Source: Iodidimonas nitroreducens
Lineage (GTDB): Bacteria; Pseudomonadota; Alphaproteobacteria; Sphingomonadales; Rhodothalassiaceae
Reading direction: 5' to 3' (one strand)
DNA: 64,000 bases
Assembly (NCBI RefSeq): GCF_008579165.1
Contig: NZ_BKCN01000006.1
Part shown: positions 9,543 to 17,800 of the stretch, piece after piece
Position numbering within the stretch: position 1 is the stretch's first letter
How the letters are laid out: the number at the start of each line of letters is the position of its first letter
Translations under genes and position numbers: made by a program
The notes under the pieces: generated by a model
What the model saw: the letters and a program-made list of their open reading frames with translations, nothing else
Told to the model about the DNA's origin: nothing
The model's database searches: none

Positions 9543-9579
9543 CGTTAAGCCTTTTATGCGCGCCCCATGGCCCGGTTGA

Positions 9580-10191
9580 TCAGCGAAAAGCCGGGCCATG
9601 CAGCCAAGCCACCAAAGCGGTGCGCCGCCCTTTTGTGACCGGGCTAATGCGATGCAAAACAAAGCTGGGAAACACGATGGCCGTGCCTTCCGTTCGCGGT
9701 GCTGTTATTACACTGCCTTCGCCATTGAGTTCAAGGCAGCCGCCTTCATAATCATCGGGCGGGGTGATCTGCACGGAGATCGAGAGCTTGCGGCTCAGGG
9801 TGCCCGGTGCCCGCCCGCGATCGGCATGCCAATCATAGGTGCTGCGTTCATGGCCATCATAGCGGATGAGCTGCGCCCCTTCATTGAAGCCTTCGACCTG
9901 AAAGCCAAAAGCGCTGCCATTGATATCCGACAGGATCCGGGCCATTCGTTCAAAGATCCAGGATGTTTCGGGCTGATCATCGAGCCATAAAATCTCGCAG
10001 GCGCGAATGCTCTCCACAGTTTTCCCCCCGCTCAGCCGGCCCGCCTTGGGGGTGCCGTCCTCCATCAGGCCACGAAGGGCCGCACATTCGGCCGTGGTGA
10101 AGGCATCGGGCCGGGCGATGAAAAACGCGCCCGATCCTGAAAAGGGCGGCTCGCCTATGAGAGCGCTGTGCGCAGGGACAGGAGACATCAT
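9580..10191 (-). CDS. 2OG-Fe(II) oxygenase, prolyl-4-hydroxylase-like
   Basis: This is a 203-residue single-domain dioxygenase using 2-oxoglutarate and O2. The iron ligands are visible as HxD in STYDWHADRGR and the distal His in FVLHRISPV. The 2-oxoglutarate-binding Arg follows in KGRRTALVAW. The region between holds the double-stranded beta-helix strands (SISVQITPPDDYEGGCLEL). Its substrate could be a protein proline or a small molecule. It lies 38 bases upstream of hemH on the same strand, so the two may be co-transcribed. Confidence 0.85.
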   Translation of the reverse strand: MMSPVPAHSALIGEPPFSGSGAFFIARPDAFTTAECAALRGLMEDGTPKAGRLSGGKTVESIRACEILWLDDQPETSWIFERMARILSDINGSAFGFQVEGFNEGAQLIRYDGHERSTYDWHADRGRAPGTLSRKLSISVQITPPDDYEGGCLELNGEGSVITAPRTEGTAIVFPSFVLHRISPVTKGRRTALVAWLHGPAFR

Positions 10192-10397
10192 GATGCTTTC
10201 AAAAGCCGCACAGCAAAAGGCGGGACAAAAAAGCAGATAGCGGCTTTTAAGTAAAAATCAAATCAATGATGATCAAAAAGAATCGCCAGCGGGGCTTTGT
10301 CAGGCAGGGCCATGAAGTTGTGCATGAATTGCATGGCTCAAGCCCATGATATGCAAAAATACCGTCTACAAAATCCGTGGAAAAAGCCCAGATTCAA

Positions 10398-10426
10398 AGG
10401 GTCCGAAGATGGTCTTCGGGCACCCT
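10398..10426 (+). other. Stable RNA hairpin ahead of a short ORF
   Basis: AGGGT-CCGAAGA-TGG-TCTTCGG-GC-ACCCT forms a stem with a perfect 7-bp inner part and a 5-bp outer part. It ends five bases before the AAAGGA ribosome-binding site of the 29-residue ORF at 10444. It could influence translation of that ORF or protect the transcript 5' region. Confidence 0.5.
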
Positions 10427-10443
10427 GTCCAAAGGACAATGCC

Positions 10444-10533
10444 ATGACGATGAAAACCGGCAAACCCGCACAGTCGCAAAGCAAACCGGGCGCCCCCAAG
10501 CCCGCCTCGGCAAAGCCGGGTGGTAAGAAATAA
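10444..10533 (+). CDS. Very short Lys/Pro/Ser-rich basic peptide (29 aa)
   Basis: The ORF encodes MTMKTGKPAQSQSKPGAPKP followed by ASAKPGGKK, a low-complexity basic chain without hydrophobic residues. AAAGGA seven bases before the ATG is a good ribosome-binding site, a hairpin lies just upstream, and a strong terminator follows 23 bases after the stop. Together these make a compact self-contained unit. The same frame is open upstream to an ATG at 10312, adding a KLCMNCM segment, but that start lacks a ribosome-binding site. No family is recognised. Confidence 0.45.
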   Translation: MTMKTGKPAQSQSKPGAPKPASAKPGGKK

Positions 10534-10556
10534 GGGGATAGTCCCTCCTTATGAAG

Positions 10557-10582
10557 AGCCGCCGGGAAACTGGCGGCTTTTT
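10557..10582 (+). terminator. Rho-independent terminator
   Basis: AGCCGCC (10557-10563) pairs perfectly with GGCGGCT (10572-10578) across an 8-base loop and is followed by a run of T. It ends the short-peptide transcript on the plus strand. Confidence 0.85.
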
Positions 10583-10639
10583 CATGTCTGGCGCACGCCC
10601 AAATCCTTCATTCCCAGGCCCAATTTTCAGGCCGACTTT

Positions 10640-11182
10640 TCAGGCGGCGTGCGGCACTTCGGCCCAGTTTTCCTCGCTATGGCGGCTTGCCCTATCGAGA
10701 AAGCAGCGAAGGCTGAAATCGAAATTCAGGGCTTTCAGATCGGCGGGGGTGGCCTTCAAACCGATCTGCATGATGCATTTCCGGTCGATGGGAATGGCTG
10801 GGGCCTGATCCTTCAGAATTTCCACGATAAAAAGCCGGATCAACCGCTCCTGGGCTTCCCCGATTGTCTGTCTAGCTGTTTCCCAGCGGCTCAGGGTCGC
10901 GACTTCAATATTGATTTCGTGCGCGAAATCCTTGGCCGTAATCCCCAGCACCCGGCGCAAGAAGCGCAGATCTTCGCCACATAATTTTTCTGCCCGATGG
11001 CAACGGCGCAGGGCGATGCTGGCCATCAGGCTATCGAAGGCCGGGATTTCAGTGGAGACAATCTCCCCACTCTCCTCATCAATTTCGGCGATGACCGCAT
11101 TTTGCAGCGTGATGCGATAGGGAATGCCGCTATCATCAAGATCATGCTGATCCAGAATGGTTTCCTTAACTGTGGCGTTCAT
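10640..11182 (-). CDS. HTH-domain antitoxin, MqsA/XRE-like
   Basis: This 180-residue DNA-binding protein has a helix-turn-helix in its middle: LRFLRRVLGITAKDFAHEIN then VATLSRWETARQ (about residues 75-115), matching the C-terminal domain of MqsA/HigA-type antitoxins. The two CxxC zinc pairs of classical MqsA are missing, and the N-terminal part is acidic. It follows the DUF4258 toxin gene by about 30 bases on the same strand, the normal order for such toxin-antitoxin pairs. GGAGAG is seven bases before the chosen ATG (MNATV); two in-frame ATG codons lie slightly upstream. It should neutralise the toxin and repress the operon promoter at ~11680. Confidence 0.75.
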   Translation of the reverse strand: MNATVKETILDQHDLDDSGIPYRITLQNAVIAEIDEESGEIVSTEIPAFDSLMASIALRRCHRAEKLCGEDLRFLRRVLGITAKDFAHEINIEVATLSRWETARQTIGEAQERLIRLFIVEILKDQAPAIPIDRKCIMQIGLKATPADLKALNFDFSLRCFLDRASRHSEENWAEVPHAA

Positions 11183-11215
11183 CATGTCTCTCCACATTCT
11201 TTTTAACGCGCGCGA

Positions 11216-11413
11216 TCAGCCTTTCCAGGCCGTAATCAGCGTCACGCGGATATAGTCACTCATGGGGCTGATGATGATAGCGATCTTGTGTTCATCATCC
11301 GTAGTGCCGCACATTCTATAGCGTTCGCCCTTGTCATCGGCCTCGTGCTTGATCACATGCCCCGTACGCAAAATTGATCTTATATCAAATTCCGAGATGG
11401 ATCGTTCTTTCAT
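11216..11413 (-). CDS. DUF4258 domain toxin candidate (5' end uncertain)
   Basis: The 65-residue ORF MKERSISEFDIRSILRTG ... ISPMSDYIRVTLITAWKG matches the DUF4258 fold, which is related to RelE-type ribonuclease toxins. The usual HARQRM motif that opens the domain is encoded directly upstream of the ATG (KISAHARQRM-KERS), so the true start lies further upstream. No ATG, GTG or TTG occurs in that frame before a stop at 11486. Either CTG at ~11440 is used or another base has been lost there. The antitoxin gene follows. Activity would be mRNA cleavage, inferred from family only. Confidence 0.65.
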   Translation of the reverse strand: MKERSISEFDIRSILRTGHVIKHEADDKGERYRMCGTTDDEHKIAIIISPMSDYIRVTLITAWKG

Positions 11414-11485
11414 GCGCTGGCGTGCATGGGCGGAGATCTTCAGGCGAAAGTCTTTGTGGCCAGAGCGATTTCGAGCGGAGTGTGA

Positions 11486-11626
11486 TCACGACGCGGCCAG
11501 GAAATCGCGGTCAAACATATATTTAGAGCATATGGTCCGATCCACTTTAATCGGACCATATGCTCTAGAAAATTCGTTTATTTTCTGGCTTATATCCGCG
11601 AAATTCGAGATATCCTCATCAGGCAA
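11486..11626 (-). CDS. Leader ORF of the toxin-antitoxin operon, 46 aa, carrying a palindrome
   Basis: The first ORF after the TA promoter begins at TTG (11624-11626) seven bases after AGGAG, or at ATG 11644 without a ribosome-binding site. It encodes about 46 residues including PDEDISNFADISQKINEF and MFDRDFLAAS. A 42-base palindrome lies entirely in its reading frame. It ends at a TGA within TCGTGATCAC. One added base there would continue it as RDHTPLEIALATKTF, a more protein-like tail running up to the toxin. It may be a real small gene, a fragment of the toxin 5' part, or chance. I do not recognise it. Confidence 0.35.
   Translation of the reverse strand: MPDEDISNFADISQKINEFSRAYGPIKVDRTICSKYMFDRDFLAAS
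11525..11566. repeat. Perfect 16-bp inverted repeat (palindromic element)
   Basis: AGAGCATATGGTCCGA (11525-11540) and TCGGACCATATGCTCT (11551-11566) are exact reverse complements around a 10-base loop TCCACTTTAA. The form resembles dispersed palindromic elements of alphaproteobacteria. It lies between the TA promoter and the toxin gene. I noticed one copy in this window. Confidence 0.9.
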
Positions 11627-11669
11627 AGACCAACTCCTGACCATAGGGCGATGCAAAAGACGTACTCAG

Positions 11670-11698
11670 TACATAATACGAAATTGATATTATGTCAA
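11670..11698 (-). promoter_or_regulatory. Promoter and operator of the toxin-antitoxin operon
   Basis: On the minus strand TTGACA (11693-11698) and TATGTA (11670-11675) are 17 bases apart. A perfect 8-bp inverted repeat ACATAATA-N9-TATTATGT (11671-11678, 11688-11695) fills the spacer and touches both boxes. This is the expected place for autorepression by the HTH antitoxin. Confidence 0.75.
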
Positions 11699-11720
11699 TT
11701 TTGAAAAGGAAGCGATTGCC

Positions 11721-12512
11721 TCAAAGATCGGTTTCGAGGAAATGCTCGATGCGGCGGGCGATCAGCGGGGTTGCGGTTTCGCCGATCAGCCAATGGCCCA
11801 GCTTGGGAAATTCCGCATAGCGGGCGCGGCCTTCAAATTTGCGCACCGCAGATCGCGCCCATTCTTTTGGTGTGATGCGATCTTCGGCCCCCACGGCCAC
11901 CAGAACGGGCATGCGAATGCGATCGCGATTGACAGAAGCCGCCTGTTCTCCATCGAAAAACCACAAGGCCAGTTCGAAAAGCGCGCGGCCCGATTCCCAC
12001 ACATAATCTTCATAAACCCTGCGGGCTTCGGCTTCGGGCACAGGGCCGTTGAACACGCTCCACCGGGCGGTTTCCCAATCGGGCTTATGGGGCTTGTTCC
12101 AAAAGCCGGGGCGCAGGGTGGTTTTATAAAAGCTTTTGAGCGGCCCCATCAAAAAGGGGTTCATCCCCGCAGAAGGTGCCGGCGCCAGACAGATCAGCCG
12201 CGAGCCAAGACCCCGTGCGGCGATTTTTTGCGCCAAAAGCCCCCCCATGGAATGGCCGATGAGGATGGCATCATGATCGAAGGCTTTGATCTCGGCTTCC
12301 AGGGCATCGGCATAATCATTGAGCGAGGCGCTGCCCAATCGGCTGGGGGGCGGGCTGGCCGCCGGCACATCATGAAAGGGCAAGGTGGGGGTCAGCACCC
12401 GATGACCCAAAGCTTCAAAATGGGCGCGCAAATGGGCCCAGCAATTGCCACGGCTCCACATGCCATGGATCATCACCATGGGCGTTTTCTGGCTGGGCGT
12501 TTTTTGGGTCAT
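11721..12512 (-). CDS. Alpha/beta hydrolase
   Basis: This 263-residue cytosolic hydrolase has an HGMWSRGNCWAHLR oxyanion segment, nucleophile elbow LIGHSMGGLLAQ (about residue 105), acid in VAVGAEDRITP and a final His in FPKLGHWLIGE, making a complete Ser-Asp-His triad. The ATG at 12510-12512 (MTQKTPSQ) follows GGGGGA at good distance; an upstream in-frame ATG at 12581 is less likely. The substrate is unknown. It is 100 bases downstream of the aspartoacylase-like gene on the same strand and may share its transcript. Confidence 0.8.
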   Translation of the reverse strand: MTQKTPSQKTPMVMIHGMWSRGNCWAHLRAHFEALGHRVLTPTLPFHDVPAASPPPSRLGSASLNDYADALEAEIKAFDHDAILIGHSMGGLLAQKIAARGLGSRLICLAPAPSAGMNPFLMGPLKSFYKTTLRPGFWNKPHKPDWETARWSVFNGPVPEAEARRVYEDYVWESGRALFELALWFFDGEQAASVNRDRIRMPVLVAVGAEDRITPKEWARSAVRKFEGRARYAEFPKLGHWLIGETATPLIARRIEHFLETDL

Positions 12513-12614
12513 TGCGGTTTTCCCCCGTTTGATCAGGACGCAGCGGAGTCGATCAGATTCTGCCATTCTTTCGACCAGCATAAACCGTGACGTGGGGGGT
12601 TTCCAGTTGCAGAT

Positions 12615-13688
12615 TCAGATCTCGACGATATCGGGATAATCGCCCTGACCCAAACCTTCGATATGGGTGGAATGAAAGCTTTCAATGGCGCTTTCCACCT
12701 TCATCGAATCATTGAAACGGGCGATGTGAAAGAGCGCATCCCCCTCATTTACCACCGGCAGATTGGTGCGGCCGATGACGATCCCGGTCACCGGGGATAA
12801 AATGCGGGTATGATTTTGCCCCACGGCATCGGAGACCCAGCCCAGCGTTTCGCCCTTGGTGATCCGCGCGCCCTGCCGGACCTCGACCCGCAAAAGCCCA
12901 TTGGATGATGAACGCACCCATTGCGAGTCACTGGCTTTGATCACCTGATGATCAAGCACCGGCTTGCCCCGGATCATCCCCAGAAAGCGCATCACATTCA
13001 GCACGCCGCGCACGCCTGCGCGCACCGGCAAAGGCTCGAAACGCAGGGCCTCGCCCGCCTCATAAAGCAGGGTTTTGATTTGTTTGTCTGCCGCATATTG
13101 GCGCAGCGATCCATCGCGCATATTGGCATTGATGATCACCGGCGTGCCAAAGGCGCGGGCAAGTTGTTCGGTATCGGGATCATCGAGATTGGCGCGGATA
13201 TGGGGATGATTGGTGCGGTGATTGGCTCCGGTATGCAAATCGATGCCATGGGTGGAGCGATCAACGATTTCGCTGGCAAAAACATGGGCAAGCCGGGCCG
13301 CCAGAGAGCCATGCTGCGAGCCGGGGAAAGAGCGATTGAGATCGCGCCGGTCGGGCAGATAGCGCGTGTGCGTGGTAAAGCCATAGACATTGACGATGGG
13401 CACCGCGATCAGCGTGCCCCGCAGGCGGCCAAGGGCAGCATGGGCCATCACCTGCCGGATGATTTCGATGCCATTGATTTCATCCCCATGCACCGCCGCC
13501 GATAAAAACAGGGTGGGGCCAGGATGCCGGGAATGCAGCACATGCACCGGCATGGAAATCGGCATATAGCTTGATTGGCTGGGCAAAGGCACATTGATAT
13601 GGATGCGCTCACCGGGGTCCACTTCATGGCCTGCGATGAAAAAAGGCGGGCGCCTGATACTGGCCTTATCGATTTTTGATCCTGTCAT
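12615..13688 (-). CDS. Succinylglutamate desuccinylase/aspartoacylase family protein
   Basis: This zinc-dependent amidohydrolase family cleaves N-acyl amino acids or peptide side-chain amides. The 357-residue protein holds the zinc motif SAAVHGDEINGIEI (His and Glu) near residue 68 and the second His in GIDLHTGANHRTNHPHI, with RDLNRSFPG between, all as in AstE/ASPA. A biotinyl-like C-terminal domain (KGETLGWVSDAVGQNHTRIL, then SPVTGIVIGRTNLP) follows. It is next to rimK, a pairing seen in many genomes, so it may remove or process the glutamate tails RimK adds. The start ATG overlaps the rimK downstream region by a 39-base gap. Confidence 0.85.
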   Translation of the reverse strand: MTGSKIDKASIRRPPFFIAGHEVDPGERIHINVPLPSQSSYMPISMPVHVLHSRHPGPTLFLSAAVHGDEINGIEIIRQVMAHAALGRLRGTLIAVPIVNVYGFTTHTRYLPDRRDLNRSFPGSQHGSLAARLAHVFASEIVDRSTHGIDLHTGANHRTNHPHIRANLDDPDTEQLARAFGTPVIINANMRDGSLRQYAADKQIKTLLYEAGEALRFEPLPVRAGVRGVLNVMRFLGMIRGKPVLDHQVIKASDSQWVRSSSNGLLRVEVRQGARITKGETLGWVSDAVGQNHTRILSPVTGIVIGRTNLPVVNEGDALFHIARFNDSMKVESAIESFHSTHIEGLGQGDYPDIVEI

Positions 13689-13727
13689 GCCTTTTTTTCA
13701 TGCCTTTTATTCTGTTGTTGTGGCCGT

Positions 13728-14633
13728 TCAGCCATGGCCTTTGGTGCGGGTTCGGTGGGGGCGGGCATTCTTTTCCAGAAATTCGATGATCTTGCCAGCG
13801 ATATCAAGGCCGGTGGCGGTCTCGATCCCTTCCAGCCCCGGCGAGGAATTGACCTCCATCACCAAAGGGCCGCGATGGGATCGCAGCATATCCACCCCGC
13901 ATACATTGAGCCCCATGACCTTCGCCGCCTTCACTGCTGTGGCCCGCTCGGCAGGGGTGATCTTCACCTTATGGGCCGAGCCGCCGCGATGCAGATTGGA
14001 GCGAAAATCGCCTTCCGGGCCTTTGCGGCGCATGGCCGCCACCACCTTTTCCCCCACAACAAGGCAGCGGATATCCTCATTCCCCGCTTCGGCGATGAAT
14101 TCCTGTACCAATATATGGGCTTCAAGGCCCGCAAAGGCATTGATCATGCTTTTAACGGCGGGCATGGTATCGCCCAGAACCACCCCCACACCCTGAGTGC
14201 CTTCAACCAGCTTGATGACCAGAGGCGGGCCGCCCATCATATCGATCAGATCTTCGGTTTGCCTTGTGCCATTGGCAACGCCGGTGACCGGTAATTTCAC
14301 ACCGCGCCTTGATAAAAGCTGCATCGACCGCAATTTGTCGCGGGAACGGGAAATCGCCACGGATTCATTGAGGGGATAAACCCCCATCACCTCGAACTGC
14401 CGTAAAACGGCGGTGCCGAAAAAGGTGATCGATGCCCCGATGCGCGGGATCACCACATCATAATGGGGCATTTCGGCCCCTTTATAGCGCATTTCCGGGC
14501 GCACTTCGCCCATCTTCAGATAGACCTTCATGGTATCCACCCAATCGATCTCATGGCCGCGTAAAACAGCCGCCTCCATCAGGCGCTTATGGGAATAAAG
14601 ATCGGGATTCCGGGCGAGAAGCGCGATACGCAT
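13728..14633 (-). CDS. rimK: RimK family ATP-grasp ligase (ribosomal protein S6 glutamate ligase)
   Basis: RimK adds glutamate residues to the C-terminus of ribosomal protein S6 (or another acceptor) using ATP. The 301-residue product starts MRIALLARNPDLYSHKRL and holds ATP-grasp elements PLVIKLVEGTQGVGVVLGD, LVQEFIAEAGNEDIR and the Mg-binding C-terminal VMEVNSSPGLEGIE. GGAG lies six bases before the ATG at 14633. It is followed by the aspartoacylase-like gene. The exact acceptor cannot be read from sequence. The 194 bases upstream show no gene. Confidence 0.9.
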   Translation of the reverse strand: MRIALLARNPDLYSHKRLMEAAVLRGHEIDWVDTMKVYLKMGEVRPEMRYKGAEMPHYDVVIPRIGASITFFGTAVLRQFEVMGVYPLNESVAISRSRDKLRSMQLLSRRGVKLPVTGVANGTRQTEDLIDMMGGPPLVIKLVEGTQGVGVVLGDTMPAVKSMINAFAGLEAHILVQEFIAEAGNEDIRCLVVGEKVVAAMRRKGPEGDFRSNLHRGGSAHKVKITPAERATAVKAAKVMGLNVCGVDMLRSHRGPLVMEVNSSPGLEGIETATGLDIAGKIIEFLEKNARPHRTRTKGHG

Positions 14634-14827
14634 AAGAAACTCCACAAAGGGATTAAGAACAAGATGCAGACGAAGACGACAAGGGGCTTAGGGCCTTTGG
14701 CCTTTGGGCCATTCACGCAGTGATTGATCGCTGATCGAGCCGATGATAGCAAAAAGAATGCACTAAAGCGCCCTTTGTCAGAAACAAACCTTCATGGCAA
14801 TGCGGAAAAAAGCCAATGGCCATCTTC

Positions 14828-17800
14828 TCAATAAGACCATGACCAGCGCAGGGAGACTGAATTGTCTTTGCTGCTGCTCATTTCACTGCGAACCCCCAGA
14901 TTCCGGGTCAGCGCCCATTCGATGGTTCCGGTGGTGATGCCGGTGCCGGTTTCGGTGCTGATTTCCAGATAAATATCATCGGTGAGATATTTGCCCCCGG
15001 TGAGCCGGGTGCCCGCCGTATCTTCGCCCCCCATATCGATATTGAGACGATCCAGACCAAGGGTGGACCGCGCCGCCCCGATGACATCGAGCCCGCCCCC
15101 GCCCGAAAGACTGGCGAGTGCCGAGGCCAGTTGCATGGCTTCCAATGGGGTGAGATCTGAGACCTGCTCGCCAAAAAGCAGGCGGGCAAGAATTTCATCT
15201 TCGGGCAGGGAGGGGGTGGATTGCAGGCTGATCACGGGCGCGGATAAAGGCCCGGAAAGCTGCAAAACAATGGCGAGGCCATCGATCTGATCCCGCGCGG
15301 TGATATCCAGCAGGGGATCGGGATTGGCATTGCCTGTCAATAAAATCTGGCCATTGTCTAAAATCAGCCGCCGACCGGCAAAATCGAACGCGCCCTTCAC
15401 AAGGCGGGCGCTGCCGGTGATCAAGGGTGTGTCGGCGCTGCCATCAATATCCAGATCAAGGGCCCATTCGGAATCAAGCCCCCGCCCCCGGATGAAAATG
15501 CGCCGGGGCGCTGCGATCTTCAGATCAAGGGCAAGGGGCCGCTCATCAGGGGGTGCGAGACCCTGATCGCCAGTATCATCATCGCCCCCATCCATCCGAG
15601 CCACCCGGCTGTCGATTTCTGTCACCTCGATGCTGGTCACATCATCGGGCAGGGATTTGGCAATATCGATATCGGCGCGTGTGGGCTCGATGCGGCCTGA
15701 AAGGCGATGGATCGCGGGGCTTTTTTCAAATTTCAACTGCGCTGAGGTGATCGCCCGTGCTTCCACCCGGCGCACCACTGTGACCCCATCAAGGGAAAGG
15801 TCGAGATCGGCCAGCAGCTCGCCTTCAGGCGATAATCCGGCTGAGCCCGCGCCGCTGATCCGGCCGCCATTGCCATCCTGGGCCGCAAGGCTTTCAATGG
15901 TCAGCTTCAAACCATCGAGGCGCGCATCCAAAGCAAGATCGGTGGCGAGAAAACCGCTGGGCAAATGCTCATAACGGCCATTTTTCAGGCTGATCATGCC
16001 TTTGGGTTCGGGGCTTTCGATGGTCCCCGCAATTTTGATGGTGGCATCCAGATCGCCCGAAGCTTCCTGTTGCGGCAGATCAAGGATCATGAACAGCGGG
16101 GCCAGCGCCCCTTGCCAGATCATCTCGCCTTCAAGGGGGGCATCATCGGGCAGATCAAAGGCTGGTTGGACGAGATTAAGGCGCAAGGGCAGGGTCAGAC
16201 GGGCGCGGGCCTTGAGGGAGGGTGGGGTATCAGGAGGGGTGGTATCGGCGGTATCGCGGGCGGAGCTTCGGCCATCATCATTAAAAGATCATCCTTGAGA
16301 TCGGCTTTGATGCTGATCTGAAGGGGCGGTACCTGGGTGAAGCCGCCGATCGCCGGGGCGAGATCATGCACGAAAAGGCGCATCGTGCCCCGGCTTTGAT
16401 CCTTTTCCTGCAAAAGCGACAATTGGCCATCAAGGGTGCCGGTGGGCAGGATCTGTGGGGACATCACATTCAGGATCGACAAGGGCATATCCGTCAGATC
16501 GAGCCTGAGATCGACCTCATCCCCGCCTTTTGTTAGGGCGCCGCTGATCGCCCCTTCGGAAAATTCGATGCGAAAGGGATCAAGGGTCAGATGATCTTTT
16601 GTCATTTGCATCGATAGCGGCTTTTCAGTGTTCAGCTTTTCCCCAAACAGCAAACCGGCAAGGGTAAGGCTGGCCTTTTGACTTTGCGCATCTTGCGACC
16701 AGATAAGCGATCCCCCCAGATCGAGAGGGCCGCGCCAATGGCCATCGGCCTTGCCATCGAGCTGCAAGCGGCTGCGGTCGCCCGTGGCGCTGATCTGAAG
16801 GCGGTTCAATTGGGTGAAGCCCAATAAAAAATCGCTTAATAAAAGCGTGCCATCGATGCGCGGCAGGCCATCGGTGAGAAACGCCTCGGCTTTGAGATCA
16901 AGGCGCTGCAAGCTGAGCCGCTTTGATTGGATGGGCAGAACCAATGATTGCCCAGCTGCCTCAACACTAAGGGCCTGCTTTTCATTATGGGCGAAAAGCG
17001 CGGCCTTAAGGCTCAGATCGCCTTCAAGACCATAGCGCTGGCTTTCGGGTAAATCCGATAAATCCCCCGATTGGCCGTTGAATTCGCCCCGCAGCAAAGC
17101 ATCCGTGCCATAGATCAGGCTGCCTTCGATTTTTGCCGCCCCCAATGCGACAAAGGCCAGCGGCAGGCTGATCGCGCCATCGGCTTTCCTGTGCCCCCGG
17201 GCTTCGATGCGCAAGGGGCCAAGGCTGCTTTCGGCGCTGAGCCTGATCTCGCCCATTGGCCCGGTTTCATTTGCCGCATCAGGATCAGACAGGCTGGCCA
17301 GCCCATCCAATTCCAGATCGTGCATAACCAGCCCCCCCAGATCAAGCTGATCGAGGTGGCTGTGCAGGGCCAATTGGGGCGCAGAAAACGGCCCGCCCAG
17401 CGTTCCATCCAATAAAAGCCAGCCTTCCATCTCTGCGGTGCCGGGCATGTCCGGGACATCAAGCCAGCCAAAGCGCGCAAGATCGGGCAGGCGGATCTGA
17501 TAATCCAGATCAAGCCGTTCATCGGCCAGATCGCTGCGCCCTTGATATCGAGCCTGATCCCCGCCGCATCGAGCCGGGCGTTTTTGATGGTGATCTGCTG
17601 ATCCGGCTCCAGATCGATCTGCGCCGCGATGCTTGGGTCCGCCCCTAAAAGCGCGGTAAGGGTGGCATCTGTGGATGCGAGATCAAGCCCCCGACCATCG
17701 AGGGTGAGGCCGATGGGGGCATCGGCATTGGGGCGTTTGACCTTTAAGCGGCTTTCCAACCCGCCTTGGAAAGGCAAAGGAAGGGGGAGGCTGGCCAGAT

